The notes under the pieces: model-generated
Told to the model about the DNA's origin: nothing
Database searches by the model: none
Seen by the model: the letters and a program-made list of their open reading frames with translations, nothing else
Source of the DNA: Elysia crispata
Taxonomy: Eukaryota; Mollusca; Gastropoda; Plakobranchidae
Assembly (NCBI GenBank): GCA_033675545.1
Contig: JAWDGP010003976.1
Coordinates: forward strand, 5,001-69,000
Length of the DNA stretch: 64,000 nucleotides
Reading direction: 5' to 3'
Part shown: positions 40,880-53,443 of the stretch, in pieces
Position numbering within the stretch: the first letter of the stretch is position 1
Layout: every line of letters starts with the position of its first letter
Made by a program: the position numbers and the translations under genes

Positions 40880-40880
40880 G
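40756..40880. repeat. Poly-C/T/A/T/G homopolymer cluster
   Basis: Successive C, T, A, T and G homopolymers. It lies next to the (AG)n tract of copy B and is absent from copy A. Exact lengths may be sequencing-limited. Confidence 0.9.
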
Positions 40881-40892
40881 AAGGCGCAGAGA

Positions 40893-40945
40893 GAAGGAGA
40901 GAGAGAGAGATAGAGAGAGACAGACAGACAGACAGAAAGAGAGAT

Positions 40946-41032
<87 letters not shown>
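40893..41032. repeat. (AG)n with ACAG block
   Basis: Counterpart of 5428-5652, with a shorter ACAG block (40919-40937). Confidence 0.95.
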
Positions 41033-41035
<3 letters not shown>

Positions 41036-41396
41036 GGTTATACTAAGCAAGTTAGATTTAACTGACGAATAATAAAGAGAAAAAGATGGGAAAACAACAC
41101 AGATTGGACAGAAAAGGCGTTGAGTGACAATTTGAGGAGGGTGGAGGACCATGAGAAAAAGCTTTAACAGATGTAGTGATGTTCCTACGGTCGCCCGACC
41201 ACGGGATATATGATTATGATTGGTTGATAATGATTATAATTTTGAAAGCCTATAACAAAGAATGTGAGCAATTATTTACATTATATTTTCTATTTTTACC
41301 GCTCATAAACTGCATCATGCAATAATTACAAGATAAAAGCACGAGGCATACAGATCTAGTTATCGTAGCTTAGTTTCTGATACTGGCTTTACAATC

Positions 41397-41579
41397 ATGG
41401 TTTACAGCGACGGCGTTAGCAGTATTCTTCCTCAGATAGAACGTAGTTTACCAATTACATTCAATGTGTTGGCTGGTCAGGGAGTTCACACGAGTATACA
41501 AGAGATACTAGATTATAGCCTTTCCTATTGTACTTTACTCCCAGGTTTAAAAAAAATCAGCAGATTGTGTAATTTGTGA
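41397..41579 (+). other. Copy B of the conserved open frame
   Basis: It begins MVYSDGVSSILPQIERSL. It matches the frame at 5997-6153 with a 9-bp in-frame deletion and a few replacements, and diverges after a poly(A) length change. Coding status is uncertain. Confidence 0.3.
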
Positions 41580-41794
41580 GAAGCTTAATTAGTGTTCTTA
41601 ACGTGTTCTAAAACAGTTTATTTTTTTTTTTATCTGCCCATGGCGTGAAAACAAACGTGATAAAAGCCACACTATTGCTTGAATTCTTCTTTGCTCGGTC
41701 AAATTTGTGGCAAAAGAGCAAAATCTTATGGCAAACTATATTTGAAGGTGAATATGAACAAAAAAAAGAAATAAGAAGAATGATGAGAGAGAAT

Positions 41795-41800
<6 letters not shown>

Positions 41801-41882
<82 letters not shown>
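41801..41882. repeat. (GA)n microsatellite
   Basis: Pure GA run with GAAA-rich flank to 41935. Confidence 0.95.
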
Positions 41883-41884
<2 letters not shown>

Positions 41885-42832
41885 TAGACTGAGAGAAAAA
41901 GAGAAAGAAAGAGATAGAGAGAAAGAAAGAGAGAACACTTAACCTGCAATTTATACTTCGAATAACATAGTTATGTTTACAATGGTGACCTATTTCTAAT
42001 GTACAGCACATGACGAATGGTGCAAAAATAGAGATTACCGTTGTGGTATCAAAGGGTAGGAGGTCATTGAATGTCTTTTGTGCTAAATTATTCAACATTG
42101 AAGCAGATTTTGGGAAAAGACAGATGCGTTATTCGAATCACTATTTACCAGAAAATGCTCATTTAAAGACCTGACTTCCTCATCGAGTTTTTACAACCCG
42201 AGTTTCTCTGATAAGGCAATTGACGTGTGTAAAGAGATAATTACTAAGCAAAATGTTGACAAAAAAAAAAAATAAATAAAATACACATTAATTGTTAAGT
42301 GAATAGAAGTTTATACTTTTTTTTAATCCTTGAGAAGAATAGTTGGATAAAAAGTTATTTAAAAAGCTCTATACCATTAAAAAAAAATGTAATATGCGTC
42401 ACCGTAAAATAATGACGTTGTTTTATACACAATGATAGGTCGAGACGAAAAAAGGAACTTACATTCAGGTTACCATTTCGCTAGACTTCAAAGTTGTTAC
42501 TGTATATATAGTAACACTGAACAAAACCTTTATTCAACAGTTCCGCTTTATGTAAATAAGTTCAACTAATGGGTCATTCATCTTTACGAGTTGATTATAT
42601 ATTTAGGTTACTTACAGTAAATCAAAAGTAAAGAGATGGTTGAAAATCATAGACTTACTGACTTTTTTTTTTAACAAAATCAACTATTTCGAAACATTCA
42701 CGTTATGATTCCTCCAATAGACAGTGCTGTTGTTTTGTTGGTAGCCTTCATTCAAATATTGGAGAACTTAAATACCCACAACCCTTCACCCCATCCAAAA
42801 CCCCCCCCAGAAGGTCTGAATTTTTGTATTGA

Positions 42833-43014
<182 letters not shown>

Positions 43015-44240
43015 TCGTTATTTCTGTCTCTAACTGGTTTTATTTTTGGGCTGCCTGTCTGTACTACGTGTACAACCTCCTTTTTTTAGTTCTCTCACAC
43101 ATAGCATATACACTAAATCGAACATAATATGTTTAGATGAAAGAACATGTGGCAATCGATTAGATGTTTGAAAATCAAACCCTTTTCCTTTAAACGAAAC
43201 TGAAAATGATGTGTAGTTTACTCACCATAGCACTACTCTATCTGCCGATGATTATTTCGCCTTGCAAGTACACAGCCCAAAAATCTATCAAACCCCTCTC
43301 TGGGCCGCGTTTCATTATAACAGCTAAAAATTATTTCTTGACTTAGCAATTAAAGCCAATTGCACTAGGTAAGAATGAGCGCTTTTTCTGTCTTCTACTA
43401 CGGAACAACATACAGCGATCGTAAAAACTAGCTACATGTATTTTGTTATTAATTTTGGCATAATAGCTTTTTCAACGTTAGCTTTTGGCGATATTGAAAG
43501 GAACTGACAGGGAAAAGGTAACAATCTTTGACAAAATGCACAAAAAGTCCTGAGAAAATCTCAATAGATCATGCCAAACACTGAAGGTAGAAAACAATGA
43601 CTGTGTGACACATTATGCCTGAAGCAGACAACAGATCGATAAATAACATTGCAGATCATACCAAACACTGATGGTAATCAATAATGTCCGCGTCCTATAT
43701 TATTAGGCCTGCGGCTGACACTACACAGCTACTCAACAAACTTAATAAGAATACCATTAAAACAAAATTAATGTATTCAACAGCACCACTAACTAGAGCA
43801 CGTGATGTAGACAGACAAGGGGTGGTAGATGCTAGTATTTAATGAAAACAGTAGATAACTGATATTTAAAAAAAAAAAAACAACAACAACTTTCAAACGT
43901 ACAGAAATCGTCTCAAAGACGAATTGGAGATCCGATCCGGCTGAGGATGAGCTTGGGGTCTCATCTTTTCTGTAACTCACTGCTGAAAAAAAAAAAACAT
44001 TAACAACTTTATATCACTTCAAGACGGTTTGTTATGACAAACCAACCAATCAACAGATGATAAGTTTTCAATCAAAGTTGCTCATCATTGGAAACGTTGA
44101 CAATACACGTATTAAATGCGGCGAAGGCAACAAGAGGTTTCGGATTGACATACACTGTAAGTGTAACTGAATACGCTTTACACATGTGTTTTAAAAGAGC
44201 CCTTTTTTTTCAAAGTACCGACGCCTTTGAATAGAATTTA

Positions 44241-47145
44241 AGAAATTAAATGAGAAATAACAGAGTAAAAACGCATTTATAAAAAAACCTGCTAACTATT
44301 CTCTTAACTAGGTACATGTAGATCTTTATGTAACAAAGCAAGTCAGGGAACTGACATATGGTGATCAGTTGCCAAAAGGTGTACCATTCTATGGGTGTAT
44401 GTTATAATGTCCTTTATTTCCATTTCTAGTCAACTGACACCATTCAAATTGATCTCAAAATGTAGAGAATTTCCTAAAATAGCACGAAACGCAAGGATTA
44501 GACACATTTCTGCCCAGCTGCTGAAAAACACAACTGAAAATCATAAATTTTAAGAAAAACTAGCTAGATCCTTCTCTGGGACATTGGTCAGAGAGGTCGA
44601 TTTGGAGCCTTTGTTTCAAAAGTAACATTCATCATGACTTTGTATTTTTATTATTTTATCTCTTTAAATACTTTTAAACATTAGGTCCATTAAAATCAGT
44701 GTGAGAAAATCACATTAATTAAAAATCTATGAAAGAAAAACTTTAATGAATGTCATTCTTTGTGTCAAAATCTACAGTGATTTTCACCAAGCTTGCCTCA
44801 ACATAGTTAACATGAGGTCACCATCTTCGTTATAGATTAAAATCGCAAACGTTTATTTAATGCATTTAAAGAAAAACATTGAGGCAATAGCAGATTTCTA
44901 TTATTTACGAGTCTTCAACCTAGCACTTTCAGATAAAAAATGATGTACGTTACAAAGAGGCGTATTACTATTATAGCCTCTGGATCATTTACGGGCGCAA
45001 GTTTGCTTTTAAAAGGAGCCAGAGTAGAGAGTAAGAGGATAAAGATTTTCTCATAGCGGTAAGTTTCTTTAACTTAATCATTAATGTAGAAAACAACTTT
45101 GTTTATCGTGTTAAATTTGTTTCCAATGTATTGTACGTTAAGTTGTGCTTTGAAAAAAAGTTTAATGCTGACGTAGCCTACATTATGGTACAGCATCTGG
45201 TTTTTAGCTCCTTTTTGCTTAGTTCACATGCCAATCAATCAAAACTAAAATATATTATTGTGGGACACAGATGGTGAAGTTCTTTGATCTGGTATCAGAA
45301 ATATTGAATTATAGATTAAAAAATTGGACAAAAACCTTATTTGATTTGTATTTTGATAAGAATGGAGTTCTCAAATAGATCCAGTTAATCAATAATTCTA
45401 CGTCTCATACACCAGTTTGATCCAATGAAGTTAAACAATTGAAGATGTGCAGCTTCATTTGCTAAGTACTTATTTATTTCTCTATGTGCTTACAAGGTAT
45501 TTTTGATGGCTGAATTAACATTTTTTTTTGCAAATTTATAGATACATGTACTTGTAGATACTAAGTTTCATTTTAGGCAATTTGGAATGTGATAGAAGTA
45601 TATGTATTTTTCTCACATGTGGCACAATATTATTATGTGAAAAAGTACATGATATTAAGGTTTTTTTTTTTTGGTTCTAAAAAGTTTCAATTTAAAAAAA
45701 CAACAACTGGATATGGGTTTATAGAAGTTAGAAAATATCAGATATTCTCTTGTAATAGTTATAGCTTTTCTATTGCATGAAGCTAAAATTTTGAACGTTT
45801 TCACTCAGGTTGCTGAGGATACCGATCTCAATGTGTTATTTTAGCTGCAATGTTCTTCTGGAAGGCCTGAAACTCGAAGAGACACACCTTGCAGGCTGCA
45901 TTGGATTTTTGATGATTGGGAACAGCCCTTAAGAGGGTGGGTTGCAACAGAGCAACCACATAGGCGGTGCAGACTGTAATGGATATTATTTTGATCATCA
46001 GGAACATAAATCTTCATTTAAATGTACAATATTATAATTATACATGTACTACATTTAGATTAGCAATTCTTCCTAAACACATTTAATGTTCTTCTTTTCT
46101 TTCCATTCCTTAGTTTTCTATTGCTATATTTTTCAGATGCTCTAATTACTTAACTTAATTAATGTTTGCTGAATAGAAGACTCGTTTATCATTTTTTGTC
46201 ACTACTAATAATGTATCAGTATGTTAAAATATTATAAAATAATTTATTCCCTTCTTTTTCAGCGAAGATTTTAATTAGTAAAATCTAAATTATCACAAAT
46301 GTCAAGTATTTAAATACTTTAGAGCATTCCTAGAGAGTTTTACTTCAGAACTTAAATTGTTGTAATATTTATATGAAATGTCCAGATTTAGTGATTAAGG
46401 ACATGATTATGTAGTTGCGATTTATAGGGATCACAGAGTGTCTAATTTATTCCATTTTTCATGTTCTGTATTTCTCCTGCGTCCTAATATGTTTATTTAC
46501 ATATAGCGTTTTACTTATTTTGATTGTTCAAAATGTTTAAATATTATAAGAGTCTGAAAAAATGTAATAGAAGTTTTTTTTTTCAATTTTATCGTCAACA
46601 GTGATGTACGTTACAAAATGATTAAGAGTTCTTTTTTTTTTTTTTCATAACAAACTAATAATTTATACTTCAAAACTTGTCGACTTGTAGAATACACATT
46701 TCTAAGGCTACATTGTATTTGTATTTGTCTGTGGATATATAACATGAATTATAAAAAAACTATGACATTGTCATTAAAGTGGAAACATTTTTTTTTACCC
46801 ACGATATGTTGTTGTGCTTATTATGTTCACCTTTTGAACCTTTCTATCACTTGTTGAAAGTGATTAAATGTAAATCTATCAAGTTTAAACCTCAAATAAG
46901 GGTGATTTACCTATGCTATTACTGTCAACATGATGCATGTTACACTTGTGATCCGATTACACAATTATAAATATCTAAAAAACTATGAGACTTCTTGTCC
47001 ATAACTTATAAAGTATGACCCCTCACATAATTATGTGCACACTCTTTGAACAAAAAAATTCCATGTTCAGGTTAAATCTTAAAATCAGCTTAGATGGTTA
47101 TTTTGGTGTTTTTGGCAATTGACCACATACATTTTAACTAATATT
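44241..47145. other. No supported gene
   Basis: AT-rich sequence. The only suggestive piece is a minus-strand frame at about 45835-45980 ending NAACKVCLFEFQAFQKN...TH and a stop. It follows an ATTACAG acceptor-like site. I do not recognise it. Confidence 0.3.
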
Positions 47146-47149
47146 ATAT

Positions 47150-48250
47150 TTGTTGTTGTTCTTATCATCCCGGCTGTTGAGGGCCATTCTGGGGTCGACT
47201 TGCCCTGCTTCTCCAAATCACACGATCCTGGGCTAGCTTGATGTTCGTGTAGAGCTGGTTGCCAGTCCATTCTTTGATGCCGTCTGGGTCTGCCCTTTCT
47301 CTTCTACCATTTATTCTACCTGTGAGGACTGATTTCTGCAGGTTGTCATGCCTTGCAATGTGGCTAAAATATGACAACTTGTGTGTTTTTATTTGAGATA
47401 ACAGTCCTCTCTCAACACCAAGTCTACTCAAAACTTCCTCATTTGTCCTTCTATCTTTGTAGTTAACTCCTGCCAAGTGTTTGAATATCCACATCTATAG
47501 GGCTTCAATTCAAGTTTCTTAGTTAATTCTACGTAGTGAGTCCATATTTCGTCGCCCTAGAGGAGTATGGAATATACATAGAGGTTGGTGGCTCTAAGTC
47601 TGAGATCTAGTGAAATGTCTCTTGACATAAAAATATCATTTAATTTGATGAACATTGATTAGGCTCGTTCAATGCGACTCTCAATTTCCTTGTTACTTTT
47701 GCATCCATTGGAATGGTAATTGCTTGGCCTAGATATTTAAATTGTTGTACTCGTTCAAGTTCTTTTCCATCAACGTTGGGTTATGCTAGCATGTCTTCAT
47801 TTTTGCTAATACTAATAATAATAACCATCGTTTTCGTTTTCTTCACATTCATGTCAAGCCCTTTTTGTTCACTTGCATTCTTCACTACATCAAGGATTTT
47901 CTGAAGGTCCTGGTTGCTGTTGGCCAGCAGGATGGTGTCGTCTACGAGCGTATATTGTTGATGTGTGTGCCGTTGATGTTGAGGCCATTCATGTGACTTG
48001 ATTCCCAGAAGATATACTGTGTGTAATCTATTAAACAGGTACGGGAATAAAACACATCTCTGCCTTACTCCTCGTTGGATTGCAGCCGATTCAGACAGTT
48101 CTTGGTCTAATCTAATAGCAGCCTTCCAATCCCAATATAGCTCTGTGATGAATCTAATATCTTTCCTATCTATGCCTGTCCTTGCAAGAGCCTCTGCCAT
48201 TTCAGAATGCTTCACACCATCAAACCCTTTGGCACAGTCTATAATCTATG
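47150..48250 (-). mobile_element. Non-LTR retrotransposon relic, family 1
   Basis: On the minus strand, 48215-47781 encodes a reverse-transcriptase segment (SESAAIQRGVRQRCVL, then YTLVDDTILLA around the catalytic DD). 47494-47165 encodes the C-terminal region (LGVERGLLSQIKTHKLSYF, KEWTGNQLY, LAQDRVIWRS). The frame is broken at several points. The 3' end reads CAGCCGGGATGATAAGAACA followed by ACAACAA. This is the same family as the fragment at 54331-54605. Confidence 0.8.
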
Positions 48251-49440
48251 AACCCAAGGGCTATGCCTGCTCCTACTAATGTGCATGAAACCTGGTGCGG
48301 CGGAAGGAACGATAGTATCTGAAGAACCAGAAGGCGTGAGTTAGGCACGTGGCAGACCTAACCAAAAGGTATAAAGGACGGGACAAGGCACGAAAGAAGT
48401 CTCCGATCAGCTACCGTGAAAGGGATTGGAGCCCCATCACGTATTCTTCCAAAGAAATACCATGACGATTATACATGTATTTGCTGTGCAATTGAAGCAG
48501 AACTAAAGTCACATTTTCCCTTTTTTAACTCTTCACAATACATTCCAATATGAAATGATTATCAAATCGGCTCTCTAGAAATGTTAAGAACAATTTTTTA
48601 AATGTTTTATTACTACTTTCCTTGACCATGTTTAAACTTGATAGGTTAAGTTTTCCAGGGTTTCCAATTTATCAAATAAAATGTTAGTTTTTCGAACCGA
48701 CGACACACAGGATACACGAGTAGGTCTGGGATTGCGAACTACTGGTAGGCAGGGTAGACAATGGCTGTAAGGAATAACTCTCTGTCATCTGCACGAACCG
48801 TTCACAGCGCCTGCCATATTAACGTTGACATAAGATAAGGTTCAGGTCTCATCCTCTAGTCCTCCGTAACTCCACCCTACTTTCTCACACTTTCCTCTAA
48901 TCAGTTCATGGTTTTTCCTGCCTCTGACCATGGGTTCGGAGAGCTATACAAGGCCAGTAGAATTAAAAAAAAAACCACAAATGAATAAGTAATATTTTGA
49001 ATTTGTCTTCCTCATTATTCAATATTCATGTTTTTTTTGTTTTTTTTTGTTCCGTTCTATATTTTATACGGTCACTTCTTTGTTGGTAATTTTTTCAATA
49101 CTGGTGTAATTATATGCCCTATTTGAATTAGCATAATTCTTATTTTATCATCTGCATCATGAATCTTTGTGTGTTGCTTCCTGTTGTTTTAGTGGTTGAT
49201 GAAGGTGTGAAGCTGAAGTTAAATGCTTTGTATCATTTTGTAATTTTTAGAGCTGCACATACATCTTTTACGAGTATTTTGCCTAGCAGCAATGAAAGAT
49301 ACAAAGTAATTAATTCCACTCAAAGCAAAAGTAAACAGCTCTCTGAATGATAATGTTTCTATCCATAAAAATATACAATAAATCATAAATTATTTCTCAG
49401 AGATCAGCCTATTAAAATATAAAAAATAACGCAAACCAGA
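48251..49440. other. Probable repeat debris, unassigned
   Basis: Two GC-richer islands stand out from the AT-rich background: 48280-48460 (GGTGCGGCGGAAGGAACG... GTGAAAGGGATTGGAGCCCC) and 48695-48955 (CGACGACACACAGGATACAC... TCTGACCATGGGTTCGGAG). They look like dispersed repeats, but I cannot name them. No coding exon is seen. Confidence 0.35.
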
Positions 49441-49454
49441 AGGCAAACTTGATT

Positions 49455-50691
49455 CAAAACCAAAGATAACATTTTATTCAACAGATTTCATCTGAGGTGG
49501 ACCAAACCCTGTCTGCAGTGCAACAGTGGAGCATAATGTATAATGTGATGGTTGCATGAATACATGTAAAACAACATTATCAACTATATGTACCATAGGT
49601 AACATTCTCGAACAAAACAATAAACTCAATTCTTGGCCAAAGAATAGTTACATATGCCAATTTTATGATATACATGGAGACACACACAAGCAGTTTTTGT
49701 TATAATTTCCACTCCCATTCCTATCTCAGGTTTTCTTTCCTAATTCATTTGAAAGCTATTAGCCTTGTTTTTCACTTACGCATTATCTTTTGAGTCAGGC
49801 TAATATGAGATTAAAACAGGTGTATGATTCCCACGAGTCACAATCATGATTCAAAGCTCAAAGTCATTTGAAGATCAGCAAAATCAACAGAGAGGTTCGA
49901 TGGAACTAAAGAGTCAAGATTCATGTGAACTATTCTTTTGTCTCTTAAATGAGTACAAGGATCAGAACATTTTCTGATAGTACTCAAATCTAAGTATGTA
50001 AAAACTATATAAATACATTCATACAGTAGTAATTAGTATCCAGGCAAATGCTCAGAGCTTCAGAGGTTTATTTAGAATGTGTTTAAGAGATGCATGTATT
50101 TAGAGTAAACCGAAAATATATTTAAAAAAAAAACTCATATTATATATGTATATTCCTGATACTGCTAAAGCAAACTTTCAGTCAAAGCATGCATTTACCT
50201 AGTAGTAGGACAGTAATCAAGGTCCTACTGTAACTAGTGCATGAAAAGTAAACTGCAGTAACTGCAAATTGACTAAAAAAAGTTCAAAAAAAAAAAAAAA
50301 GAATTTTTGCTTGTGAGATCTTTCTAAATGATGCTAGAGAACAAAGAAACAAACCTTACACTTGAAAATTTAAAACTAAAATGTTAAAATTGATTTAAGC
50401 CCAAGTTACCTTTTCTTATTAAAACTTAACATAAAAGCACCAAATAAAAAAAAGTTAAGTTAGAAAGACATTGGCTTGAGTAGTGTTAAACTTTAGTGTT
50501 AGTACCAAAGGTAGTTTACTTAAATTTACACTTACACACTAAAACCAATTAAAATGCTAACATATCCAAACGTAAATTCTGTAATCAGATGAACTTAATG
50601 GTGATACTGTTAAAATTACTCCTAATCTCTTGACGCTATCCAATCCTTCCAAATTATTGTCAATCAATGAAGAAAGTACAATTGATTATGA
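49455..50691 (-). other. Possible 3' UTR of the terminal exon at 50692
   Basis: A minus-strand AATAAA lies at 49473-49478, about 1.2 kb after the stop at 50692. No other feature is seen in this AT-rich stretch. Confidence 0.35.
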
Positions 50692-50760
50692 TCATGCACC
50701 CTCTCTAAGCAATAAGCTTTGCAGGGCAGAACGCAATTGCTCATTTTCAGCCTCAGAAGC
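50692..50760 (-). CDS. Candidate terminal coding exon, coiled-coil-like
   Basis: After a good acceptor (gcacttattttag) the minus strand reads ASEAENEQLRSALQSLL and closes LREGA before TGA at 50692-50694. The heptad-like Leu/Glu pattern suggests the end of a coiled coil. It lies 2.6 kb downstream of the TFIIA stop codon on the same strand. It could be the last exon of another gene, whose other exons I cannot see, or an alternative 3' exon; the acceptor is phase 0 like TFIIA's last acceptor. Confidence 0.4.
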   Translation of the reverse strand, partial: ASEAENEQLRSALQSLLLREGA

Positions 50761-53335
50761 CTAAAATAAGTGCAATGTGAGTCAATACAATCACATAGAC
50801 TATAAGGCTTCCTTCAAGCATTTGGAGAAGGCCCATGAGGATGGACCCTACTTCCATTTAGCCCATGCTAGGATTTGCTCCTGAATTTCTATTTTGTCAG
50901 CCAAAGCTCTACTGAGCTGCACATTATACTTGACAATGATAATGTATCTTTCCCTCATTTTTGGAATTTAGATCTCGAAAAATCAAGTCTTAAGAAACAA
51001 ACAGCTTGGCTAATATGTTCAATTTTCCAAAATATTCTTTTATGTTAGTGCTCCTGATGTCTTTTTTAGACCCAGCTTTCATGTTTTACTCCATAAATGT
51101 GTCATCTTGTCCATCAATCTCTCATGAAACATAACAATTCATATCAGATTATTCTGGAATGATTCATATTTATTATATCTCTTTTGAAAAAAGTTCCCAT
51201 TCATCCATCTCTTCATTATAAGATATTTAATTTCTCCTCTTTGCAAAAAGCAAATGTTATACATGAGCCAAAAGAAGTTCATCCCTGAATAATGGGAACG
51301 AACACATTCTCTCTCTTCTGTACATATTAGCATGCTGTTGACATTTTCAGTTACACTTTCATGAATAATGAGCAAAGCTTGTGCAGTTCTTCAGCACAGA
51401 AGATTTACATTTAACCTCAAAGTTTTTCAGAAGTGAAAAAAACAACAAAAAACAAAACAAAAAACTGATTTGGGTGACACTGATGACAAGCATTGTTCCG
51501 GCTCGGAGAAATGAGTGAAATTAACCTGCCTATTACCAGGTGTCATGGTGAATTGTTTCACAAAAAAAAAACCTTGGTTGGCAGACCTACATTCAAACCA
51601 AGACTAAAGGAACTGGCCCTACAAAGTTCTGCCAGTATTTTTGTGTGAAAATTTAATTCACTACGGAAGAGCTTATCCGTCATATTGAACTCCTAAGTTT
51701 TGCCCCTAAGTGAGATTACTTGAGAGCAATTTATACCATTTATAATATTAGACATTACAATTTCACAGAATTGCGCATAAGCGTAATTATATCTCCATCA
51801 GCACCGTTACGCATAAATTAGACTACTTGGGTAGGAGCTACAAGTACAAGCCTGAACTTTGAATATTATAAATATTTCACCATTTCTAAGCTTGAGAATG
51901 AGTTGCCATTGACAGAAACAAATTTTGCAGCATTGAACTTACTTTTTGGACTAATTGTCAAACACAGTATTCCTGTGAAGGAACACGGATGATGAGATTG
52001 TAATTTTCAATAGCATGTAAAATATAAGTCTTGTTGATTCAACACACTTAAAAAGTATCATACAACCAGTTTTTCCACGTCTTAACATATAGCTATGAAA
52101 TAGATAAAACTTTCTTTCTCTCCGACTTGCACATGTGCAAGAAGATAATTTAAAAAAAAAAGAAAAAAAAATATTGTCAGTATCTCCTGACATTATGGAT
52201 TTCACACTTTGTCATTCTACCTGCACACTGGTCAACAAAGAGAAAAAAACAATAAAAAGACACAAAAATCTAAAAAGTGAACAAACAAGCACCAGTTCAT
52301 GGATTCAAAGAAAAAAAAAGAGGAATTGATGTGAAATAAAAGCATAAATTAAGACAGCCCCTCCAAAAAAAAACCAAAACAAAACAAAAAAATCACACGA
52401 TCACAAAAGTTACTGTTGGGATAATGAACATGTTTTAAACTTAAAAAAAGTTTTCTATGATGCAACTACTACAGACAGATTTGTGCTATTTTACTTTAGC
52501 TAAAAAAGTGAACTATCCTTACTTTGTGAATTTTTATTTCTGACATCAAAACAATTTTTTCTATCTAAGTTGACTCAAAAATTTTGCACATTTTTCTACT
52601 TATTACACTAAGCTATGGAATAGATACAAATAAACAGCTATTTTAAGAGACAATGTATTTCGGATTTGAAATTACTTAAGAACTAAAAAAAAAAAAATTA
52701 ATATGGGCAGCAAATTAATACCCAGCATGGCAATATTGCATATATCTTACCTTCACCCCCTCTCCCGTTTCATACCTATTGATTTTCATTCCCTCTCTGA
52801 CTCTCTTTCAAACACTACATCCTCCTCTTCAACCTTTTTTCCCATCCTACTGTAAAGACAATTCATTCTAAGCATGAAAGTCAATGCTGAAAAGTTTCAC
52901 AACTTTAACAGTGCACTTTAATTTTAATTTCGAAGTAATATTGTGTACAAATTGTACTTTCTTTATAAAGAAAAACAATCAGAAGTATTGCAGATAAACA
53001 GCAAGTTTGTATTACCAAATAAAAAATGAGGTATTACAAATGGAAAAAAAAAGATTAAAAGCAAAAAAATCATATTAAGGAAGAAAATCTCTCAATATCC
53101 TCGGAGAACATAAATTAATCTCTTTCTCTTACAAATGGTCATACTGCTATATTATACTTATAAGTTCTTACTTTCTACCTCCGATATTAAATGTATCTTC
53201 ATTGTTTCACAAACATACTGTTCACAATCCATCCTTCTCCCTGCATTATAAACCTATAAAGAGTTGAATATAAATCTCGATCTTGCTGTTTACCATTCTT
53301 CAATACAATAATCAATGAAACAAATAAAATTTTTG
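50761..53335 (-). other. 3' flank and likely 3' UTR of GTF2A1
   Basis: No coding exon seen. Minus-strand AATAAA candidates lie near 52543 and 51167. Several A-rich runs occur (52150-52170, 52310-52390). Confidence 0.4.
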
Positions 53336-53443
53336 CTACCACTCTGAGTCCCCAGTTGCCTTTTGAAATACAAAGTCTCGGCCATTCAGGTTCATGATGC
53401 CATCCTTGAGGTGAAACTTCCACTTGTTTTTGTTTCTGTTAAT
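53336..53443 (-). CDS. GTF2A1: GTF2A1 last coding exon
   Basis: Acceptor tttctttgcag; 35 codons plus TAG. It encodes the end of the beta-barrel (INRNKNKWKFHLKDGIMN... GDSEW) that contacts TBP and DNA in the known family structure. Confidence 0.95.
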   Translation of the reverse strand: MNRNKNKWKFHLKDGIMNLNGRDFVFQKATGDSEW

